The position numbers and the translations under genes were made by a program. The notes below the pieces were generated by a model that worked only from the letters and a program-made list of their open reading frames with translations, did no database searches and was not told the origin of the DNA. Shown here in pieces: positions 1-5,400 of a DNA stretch of 8,789 nucleotides (positions are counted from its first letter, which is position 1; each line of letters starts with the position of its first letter). Where the stretch lies: the NCBI GenBank assembly GCA_036522155.1, contig DATDGI010000312.1, positions 1 to 8,789 on the forward strand, read 5' to 3'. The stretch comes from UBA9676 sp036522155 (lineage in GTDB: Bacteria; Actinomycetota; Actinomycetes; Streptosporangiales; Streptosporangiaceae).

Positions 1-2152
1 AGCCGGCGGCGGGCTGGACGCCGGGCGGAACCTGGCCGCCAGCCGGGAGCTGGCCGCCAGCGGGCGGCAGGCCGGGCGGCGGCCAGGCCCAGGGCGGCGA
101 TGGCACCCGGACCGGTCCGCCCGCGGCCGGCAGCAGGCTGTCAGCGAGCCACGCGGTGGCCGCGGCCGGGTCCAGCGGGCCGCAGTAGTACCAGCCCTGC
201 GCGGCGTCGCAGCCCATGGCGGCCAGGGCGACCGCCACCTCGGGTGACTCCACCCCCTCGGCCACCGAGCGGATGCCCAGCGCCCGCACCAGATCGACCA
301 GCGACCGCACGACCAGTGCGCTGTCCGGGCCGTCGAACATGCGGGCGATGACGGAGCCGTCGATCTTGATCTCGCTGACCGGCAGCCGCCGCAGCCGGAC
401 CAGCGAGGAGTAGCCGGTGCCGAAATCGTCCAGGCTCAGCGGGACGCCCAGCGAGGCCAGCCCGGCCAGCGCGCCCGAGGTGTGCGCATGCTCGTTCGCC
501 AGCACCCGCTCGCTGATTTCCAGCATGAGCTGCCCCGGCGGCAGGCCGTGGCTGCTCAGGCCGCGCTCGACCATGTCCGCGAGCCGGGTGTCGAGCAGGT
601 CGCGGGCGGAGAGATTGACCGATACCTGCACCGGCAGGCCGTCCGCCCGCCAGCGGGCCGCCTGGGCCAGCGCGGCGTCCACCACGTAAGCGGTGAGATC
701 CCGCACCAGGTAGGACTGCTCGGTGACCGGGATAAACTCGGCGGGCATGATCAGCCCCAGCCGGGGGTGCCGCCACCGGACCAGTGCCTCCATGCCACCT
801 ACCAGGCCGTCGGCGAGCAGGACCTTGGGCAGGTAGTGGAGTTCCAGTTCGCCCATGTCGATGCCGTGCCGCAGGTCCCCCATCAGGGACAGCCGGGCCG
901 GGGAATTCCTGTCGTCCTCCGACGCGTACATCTCCACCCCGGTGCGGCGCTCTTTGGCCAGGTACATCGCCACGTCCGCGCGCTGCAGCAGGACGTCGGC
1001 GGCGGTCGCGTCGTCCGGGTACAGGGCGATGCCCACGCTGGCCTCGATCTCGAAGGACATCCCCTCCAGCCGCACCGGCTCGGCCAGCGCGGCCCGCAGC
1101 CGCGCCGCCACCTCGCGGGCCACCGCGCCTTCCCGTACCGCCGGGAGCAGCACGGCGAACTCGTCACCGCCGAGCCGGGCGACCAGGTCACCAGGGCGCA
1201 CGCTGTGCGCGAGCCGGTTGGCGACGATCCGCAGCAGGGCGTCGCCGACGGCATGCCCCAGGGTGTCGTTGACCTCCTTGAAGCGGTCGAGGTCGAGCAG
1301 CAGGAAACCGGCCCGGCTGCCGGACCGGGCCGCTTCGGCCAGCGCGTCCTCGGTCCGCGCGGACAGCAGGGTCCGGTTGGGCAGGCCGGTCAGCTCGTCG
1401 TGGTGGGCCTGGTGCTCACGCCGCAGCGACGCCGCCACACTGGCGTAGATGGCGCACAGCGGCAGCAGGAACAGCAGCACCAGCAGTACGGAGCGGGCCA
1501 TCACCACCGCGACCAGCGGCGCCGCCGACAGCAGGACCAGGTTGACGAACGCCTGGTAGGGCAGGGCGGCCCGGAGCGCGGCCAGGATCCGGGTGCGCGA
1601 GTGCAGGGCCACCGCCACATCCACCAGCACGAAGCTGACGGCGAAGTAGGCGGCGCCGGCCAGGGCCAGGGCCGGTAGCTGGCCGCCGGACGGCAGCCAG
1701 GGCGCCAGCGGCCGCGGCTGGACGCCGGCCGCCGACAGGACCAGCCCGGCCGCGCCCAGGCTGAGCGTGAACTGGGCGACGTTGAACGAGGCACGGAACA
1801 GCGAGTGCCGCTGCACCACCGCGGCGATCAGCGTGGTGGCCGCCCGCAGCAGCGCGGCCACGCCGAAGCCCCAGTACAGAAAGGCGGCGAAACAGAAGGT
1901 CAGGGCGGCGCTGCCCGACTCGGGCCGTGATTTCCCCGGTGGCACAAGCGGCCTGCCCTCGCCCATCAGGGCCAGGCCGGCGATGACCCAGAACAGCGGC
2001 TGGGACAGCAGGTGGGACAGCCCGGCCATGGGCAGCCGGACCACAGCCACCACCAGCGCACTGGCCCCCGCCACGATGACCGACGCCATGTACAGCCACA
2101 GCGGCGAGCCAATCCGCGGACGGATGTCCCGTGAGTCGTTCGGATCCCTCAT
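1..2152 (-). CDS. Membrane-bound GGDEF-EAL cyclic di-GMP turnover protein (RmdB-like), 3' end outside window
   Basis: The frame is open from the ATG at 2152 to the left edge, giving 717 residues and no stop. The first 245 or so residues hold about six or seven hydrophobic segments (near 17-38, 52-64, 80-113, 124-143, 160-182, 201-242), so the protein is anchored in the cell membrane with its catalytic domains in the cytoplasm. The GGDEF domain (about 250-412) has an intact GGDEF active site at 328-332. An RxxD inhibitory site (R319-D322) lies five residues before it, as in product-inhibited diguanylate cyclases. The EAL domain (about 420-672) keeps E455 of EAL, N513, E545 of the ExxE segment, D575-D576 of DDFGTGYSS, K596, E632 and Q652. 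The usual YQP near its start is YLP (L441). The tail from 680 is rich in Pro and Gly. A GAGGA ribosome site four bases before the ATG supports the start. The family makes cyclic di-GMP from GTP (GGDEF) and hydrolyses it (EAL); which activity dominates cannot be read from sequence. From memory, S. coelicolor rmdB also neighbours ligA. Confidence 0.93.
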   Translation of the reverse strand, partial: MRDPNDSRDIRPRIGSPLWLYMASVIVAGASALVVAVVRLPMAGLSHLLSQPLFWVIAGLALMGEGRPLVPPGKSRPESGSAALTFCFAAFLYWGFGVAALLRAATTLIAAVVQRHSLFRASFNVAQFTLSLGAAGLVLSAAGVQPRPLAPWLPSGGQLPALALAGAAYFAVSFVLVDVAVALHSRTRILAALRAALPYQAFVNLVLLSAAPLVAVVMARSVLLVLLFLLPLCAIYASVAASLRREHQAHHDELTGLPNRTLLSARTEDALAEAARSGSRAGFLLLDLDRFKEVNDTLGHAVGDALLRIVANRLAHSVRPGDLVARLGGDEFAVLLPAVREGAVAREVAARLRAALAEPVRLEGMSFEIEASVGIALYPDDATAADVLLQRADVAMYLAKERRTGVEMYASEDDRNSPARLSLMGDLRHGIDMGELELHYLPKVLLADGLVGGMEALVRWRHPRLGLIMPAEFIPVTEQSYLVRDLTAYVVDAALAQAARWRADGLPVQVSVNLSARDLLDTRLADMVERGLSSHGLPPGQLMLEISERVLANEHAHTSGALAGLASLGVPLSLDDFGTGYSSLVRLRRLPVSEIKIDGSVIARMFDGPDSALVVRSLVDLVRALGIRSVAEGVESPEVAVALAAMGCDAAQGWYYCGPLDPAAATAWLADSLLPAAGGPVRVPSPPWAWPPPGLPPAGGQLPAGGQVPPGVQPAAG
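26..61 (-). repeat. Two in-frame 18-base repeats encoding AGGQ(L/V)P in the Pro/Gly-rich tail
   Basis: Bases 26-43 and 44-61 are tandem 18-base units differing at three positions; each contains the 12-mer ctggccgccagc. They keep the frame of the GGDEF-EAL gene and encode the hexapeptides AGGQLP (residues 698-703) and AGGQVP (704-709), inside a Pro/Gly/Gln-rich C-terminal extension that runs off the window. This is probably a flexible tail beyond the EAL domain. The number of repeats past the edge is unknown. Confidence 0.6.
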
Positions 2153-2348
2153 TGCGTCCTCGTGCCACCGGCAGCCGATGGGATACGCAGTTCCCCAGGA
2201 GAAGAGTAAGGCGAAAACCATACTTCGCGAAGCCACTTGCATACTATCCGTTACAAGCCATTGGTCTTGGGGAGAAAAGGTGCAGGTCAGAGCCATTCCG
2301 TTGACTGGTGGCAAACGGCGGCCGGACGATCCGGCGGACGGCCCGGGG
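2153..2348 (-). promoter_or_regulatory. Intergenic control region upstream of the GGDEF-EAL gene
   Basis: These 196 bases between the membrane-protein stop and the GGDEF-EAL start are the longest non-coding stretch and are visibly more AT-rich than the rest, as expected for a promoter region. On the minus strand a TAGTAT hexamer (2241-2246) fits the TAnnnT -10 pattern and would leave a leader of roughly 80 bases; no good -35 is present. A perfect 10-base palindrome, cttcgcgaag (2223-2232), lies just downstream of that box, where a repressor could bind. I see no recognisable riboswitch, tRNA or small gene here. The presence of its own leader and ribosome site suggests the GGDEF-EAL gene can be transcribed separately from the glycosyltransferase pair. 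Confidence 0.4.
2321..2335 (-). terminator. Short GC hairpin after the membrane-protein gene, possible terminator
   Basis: A perfect 6-base stem (GCCGGA / TCCGGC) with a 3-base loop begins 13 bases past the TGA of the membrane-protein gene. There is no clear run of T after it (only CGCCGTTTGCC), so it would be a weak or non-canonical terminator. Chance hairpins are common in DNA this GC-rich. Confidence 0.3.
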
Positions 2349-3494
2349 TCAGGTGACCGCGTGCAGCCAGGCGGTGAAGCCGGGCGAGGCCGGCGGCCAG
2401 CAAATGGCCAGGGCCAGCTGGGCCACGGCGGCCAGGATCAGCACGTGCCGGTTCTGCCGCGAAGCGGTGTCCGCGACGATGACCAGCGCCAGGACCGTGA
2501 ACATGAAGAACGCGCTGAGCTGCGGATAGGGGAAGCCGAGCCAGAGGCTGATGGCCAGCGCCACGATCGGGAGCACCAGGCCCACGGTGGCCAGCGGCCG
2601 CAGCCGGTACAGCCCCACCGCGACGATCAGGTACAGCGGCACGTGCAGCACGTCCAGCCCGGTCGTGACCGCCGCCCGGGCCAGGCCGCGGCCCACCCCC
2701 GCCGGGAAGGTGAACGGGTGGGCACCGGCCGCGTAGGCCAGCGAGCCCGGGAAGGTGCCGGCGAACTTCCAGACCAGGAAGAACCAGCTGAGCGTGGCCG
2801 CGGCGACCGGGAAGAACACCACGGCGGCGATGCCCACGGTGGCGGCCGGGTCGTCCTGGTAGCGGACGTGGCTGATCAGCGGGGCGACGGCGCACATCAC
2901 CACCGCGAACAGGATCGCGCCGGGGTCGAAGCCGTAGGCCAGGGCCAGCGCGATCCCGGCCACGAAACCGCCCTCGGTCTCGCCGCGGGCGGTGAACCTG
3001 ATGAACGCGCCGAGCGCGATCGCGAGGAAGGCCAGGCTGGCGTCGGTGGCGATGAGCTGCGTGGAGGCGTACCACATAGCCGGCACGGCGACGAAGGCGG
3101 CCAGCAGGGCCAGCGTGGCTGGCACCGGCAGCCGGCGGAGCAGCCGCTCGGCCAGGTAGGTCAGGATGACACCGGAGAACAGGCACGCGGTAATGCTGAG
3201 CGCGAGCGTCCCGCCGGGCAGGATGATGGCCAGCAGCAGGGGCAGCGGCGGGTAGCCGTACCGCAGGCTTTTCAGGTCCGGGCCGCCGCCGCGGAGCAGG
3301 TCGGCCCGGTGCTCAAGCAGCCGCAGTTCGCCGCTGGCGAAGCCGCGGTGCGCGGTCCACAGCGCGAGCGCGATCAGCGGGAGCGCCGCCAGCAACCGGA
3401 CGGCCCACCGCTGCCAGGACAGCCACGGCTGGTGTTCAGCTGCGGACGCTGGCCGGGATGGCGACCGGATCGCCGGTGAGCCTGCTGATGCCAT
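2349..3494 (-). CDS. Multi-spanning membrane protein coupled to the glycosyltransferase, possibly GT-C-like
   Basis: The 381-residue product has about ten hydrophobic segments (near 31-49, 84-112, 122-143, 152-166, 176-207, 218-243, 282-297, 301-320, 326-342, 350-366), so it is an integral membrane protein. The first outer loop (about 50-80) ends in YGYPPLPLLLA; a Tyr/Lys-Pro-Pro-Leu element after the first loop is reminiscent of GT-C lipid-linked sugar transferases, but I do not see a convincing catalytic Asp/Glu motif, so the function is not assigned. The ATG at 3494 lies inside the end of the glycosyltransferase gene, a 59-base overlap in another frame. A GGAGAAG ribosome site seven bases upstream supports it, and no later start precedes the first membrane segment. 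The overlap implies co-translation and a shared role, for example as a transporter, acceptor-lipid enzyme or polymer-modifying partner. Confidence 0.82.
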   Translation of the reverse strand: MASAGSPAIRSPSRPASAAEHQPWLSWQRWAVRLLAALPLIALALWTAHRGFASGELRLLEHRADLLRGGGPDLKSLRYGYPPLPLLLAIILPGGTLALSITACLFSGVILTYLAERLLRRLPVPATLALLAAFVAVPAMWYASTQLIATDASLAFLAIALGAFIRFTARGETEGGFVAGIALALAYGFDPGAILFAVVMCAVAPLISHVRYQDDPAATVGIAAVVFFPVAAATLSWFFLVWKFAGTFPGSLAYAAGAHPFTFPAGVGRGLARAAVTTGLDVLHVPLYLIVAVGLYRLRPLATVGLVLPIVALAISLWLGFPYPQLSAFFMFTVLALVIVADTASRQNRHVLILAAVAQLALAICWPPASPGFTAWLHAVT

Positions 3495-5328
3495 GGGTCG
3501 TCTTCTCCCAGTAGTGGGGCCTGGTCACGAGCTGCCAGAGGGCCTTGTACGACGCGATGCTGTGCAGCACCCAGTAGGCGGGGTTGAGCAGCGCCCACAG
3601 CACCAGCCGGTACCGGCGCCGCTTGAAGGCGCCCATCATGCAGACGTAGATCATCAGCCCGTTGCCCAGGATCAGGTTGACCAGGCTCAGCCACAGCACC
3701 CAGCCGGGGAACAGCTCGCTGTAGACCGGGGACGGGACGATCAGCGAGGCCAGGAAGACCGCGTACAGCGGCAGCGTGAGCAGGAACGTGACCGGGGTGC
3801 CCGCGATGAGCAGCAGGAAACCGATGACCTGGCGCAGGCCGGTGGTCCGGACGAACGAGACCGGGCGGCGGGTGTGCACCAGGACCGTCTGCAGGTAGCC
3901 CTTGATCCACCGGGAGCGCTGCCGGATCCAGTTGGGCGCCGAGCGGTTCGCCTCCTCGAACGTGGTGCTGTTGACGACCCCGACGGTGTACCCGAGCGCC
4001 GCCGCCCGGATGCCGAGGTCGGCGTCCTCGGTGACGTTGAACGGATCCCAGCCACCCAGCCGCCGCAGCCCGTCGGTGCGGAAGTGGTTGGACGTCCCGC
4101 CCAGCGGGATCGGGAGCCGCAGCGCGTCCAGCCCGGGCAGCATGTAGTCGAACCAGAACGAGTACTCCAGGGTGAACATCCGGGTGAGGACGTCCTCGTC
4201 CACGTTCCAGTAATTCAGTGCGGCCTGCACGCAGACCAGCCGGTCGTCCCCGCGGCTGAAGGCCACCACCGCCTTCTTGAGCTGGTCCGGCTCGGGCCGG
4301 TCCTCCGCGTCATAGATGACCAGGTACTCGCCGCGGGCGAAGAACAGCCCGACGTTGCAGGCCTTGGGCTTGGTCTGCGGCTGGCCCTCGGGGACCAGGA
4401 TCAGCGTCATCGTCGGCGGCGCTCCGGCCGCCTTGACCGCGTTGATGGTCCCGGTGTCGTTCTCCTCCAGCAGCAGCAGGATGTCCAGCTTGTCGGCGGG
4501 GTAGTCGAGCTGGGCCAGGTTCGCGATCAGGTCACCGATGACGTTGGCCTCCCGGAACAGCGGCACCAGCACCGTGTAGGAGGGCAGATCCTCCTCCCGC
4601 AGGGCTCGCACGTCGGCGTCGGAAACGGCCTCGTCCTGCTCCCGGCTCGCGCCTGCCATGCACACCACGAACTTGAATGCCACGCCGGCCAGGAAGGCCA
4701 GGCCGACAACCACCGAGGCGGTCTGCAAGGTGCCGAGCGGGTGCGTGACGACGGCCGCCAGCAGCACGGCGGCGGTCAGCCCCAGCGCCACTTGCTGCCG
4801 GGGGAACAGGCTGCGCCGCGCCGACTGGGCCTCGGAGCGGCGCCACAGGCCCAGGGCCGCCTGGTCCAGCGCCACGTCGCGCAGGGTGAGCTGCAGTGCG
4901 TACCGGATGTCCCAGTCGGTGGTGATGGCCAGCTCGACCGGCTCGCCCAGGGCCCGGGTGATGGCCGCCAGCCAGGCGGCGGTCGGGGCCCGCGGGCTGG
5001 CGACCAGGATGGAACCCTCGTCGGTCCGGCGGACGGGCACCCAGCCGGCCCGGATCAGCCGCCCGGTGTCGAGCCCGGCCAGCAGTGACGAGTCCAGCGG
5101 CGTCTCGGTCAGGTCGACGTAGGGGTGCCCCCAGATGTCGGCCAGCACCGGATAGAGGTCCTGCCGGCGCACCAGCCCGGCGGCCACCAGCACGGCCTCC
5201 AGCGGCGAGCCGGTGCGCTCCCGCACGTCCAGTGCCCAGTCCCGCTGCCCGGCGGTGAGCAGGCCACGCCGCACCAGGATGTCGCCGACTTCAGTCTGCG
5301 AGACGTACTCACGCGCCCCCGTCGTCAC
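3436..5328 (-). CDS. Membrane family 2 glycosyltransferase with N-terminal MshEN-type (GSPII_E N) domain
   Basis: The 630-residue protein has three parts. Residues 13-145 resemble the MshEN domain, first seen at the N-terminus of type II secretion and MSHA ATPases and known to bind cyclic di-GMP in some proteins. Two tandem motifs are visible (13-36 and 42-65), followed by the HPYVDL element (68-73). Two membrane segments follow (about 181-197 and 204-224). The GT2 domain (about 250-480) has a DAED metal/sugar site (340-343), TED (433-435) with the proposed base D435, and QRSRW (470-474), the D,D,D,Q(Q/R)xRW pattern of processive cellulose/hyaluronan-type synthases. Three or four membrane segments (about 500-600) close the protein, ending near YWEKTTHG (606-613). 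It should transfer sugar from a nucleotide sugar to a growing polymer and help export it; the sugar is unknown. There is no PilZ domain, unlike BcsA. E. coli NfrB pairs GT2 with a C-terminal MshEN domain; here the domain is N-terminal. The GTG start has no good ribosome site. Confidence 0.9.
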   Translation of the reverse strand: MTTGAREYVSQTEVGDILVRRGLLTAGQRDWALDVRERTGSPLEAVLVAAGLVRRQDLYPVLADIWGHPYVDLTETPLDSSLLAGLDTGRLIRAGWVPVRRTDEGSILVASPRAPTAAWLAAITRALGEPVELAITTDWDIRYALQLTLRDVALDQAALGLWRRSEAQSARRSLFPRQQVALGLTAAVLLAAVVTHPLGTLQTASVVVGLAFLAGVAFKFVVCMAGASREQDEAVSDADVRALREEDLPSYTVLVPLFREANVIGDLIANLAQLDYPADKLDILLLLEENDTGTINAVKAAGAPPTMTLILVPEGQPQTKPKACNVGLFFARGEYLVIYDAEDRPEPDQLKKAVVAFSRGDDRLVCVQAALNYWNVDEDVLTRMFTLEYSFWFDYMLPGLDALRLPIPLGGTSNHFRTDGLRRLGGWDPFNVTEDADLGIRAAALGYTVGVVNSTTFEEANRSAPNWIRQRSRWIKGYLQTVLVHTRRPVSFVRTTGLRQVIGFLLLIAGTPVTFLLTLPLYAVFLASLIVPSPVYSELFPGWVLWLSLVNLILGNGLMIYVCMMGAFKRRRYRLVLWALLNPAYWVLHSIASYKALWQLVTRPHYWEKTTHGISRLTGDPVAIPASVRS

Positions 5329-5400
5329 CCCATGAAATTACCCTGAGTAAGAACTAACTACACGAAGTGACGACTGGCTACGGGCCGCGGGAGACGGGTG
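5329..5400 (-). promoter_or_regulatory. AT-rich gap with possible leaderless promoter for the glycosyltransferase gene
   Basis: These 72 bases between the ligA stop and the glycosyltransferase GTG include an AT-rich stretch around 5335-5365. On the minus strand TAATTT (5335-5340) matches the TAnnnT -10 pattern and ends six bases before the GTG, the spacing expected if transcription starts at the GTG itself. No good -35 is visible. The only SD-like sequence, AGGG, is about 11 bases from the start, too far to work well. A leaderless transcript is therefore plausible. I see no clear ligA terminator in the gap. Confidence 0.35.

Noticed and set aside
1416..2168. Minus-strand 250-residue open frame starting at 2168, overlapping the start of the GGDEF-EAL gene
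   Set aside because: It is a shifted frame of Ala/Gly/Arg-rich sequence. The frame starting at 2152 gives hydrophobic segments and then a complete GGDEF-EAL arrangement.
2153..2348. Cyclic di-GMP (GEMM) riboswitch in the leader of the GGDEF-EAL gene
   Set aside because: I could not find the conserved GEMM core or its tetraloop receptor arrangement in either strand. The region shows only short inverted repeats.
482..5088. Long plus-strand open frames (482-1678, 1767-3479, 3493-5088) that could encode Arg/Gln/Gly-rich proteins of 400-570 residues
   Set aside because: They run antisense to clear domain-bearing genes. Their compositions are what GC-biased third positions produce on the opposite strand, and they show no recognisable domains. 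The 1767-3479 frame crosses two genes and an intergenic region.
3436..5328. Cellulose synthase BcsA
   Set aside because: The QRSRW and TED motifs are shared by many processive GT2 enzymes. There is no PilZ domain, the N-terminal MshEN-like domain differs from BcsA, and no BcsB-like or cellulase neighbour is visible, so the polymer is left unassigned.
5366..5376. BldD-type operator near AGTGA in the ligA-glycosyltransferase gap
   Set aside because: Only one half-site is present; the second TCAC half at proper spacing is missing, so this is indistinguishable from chance.
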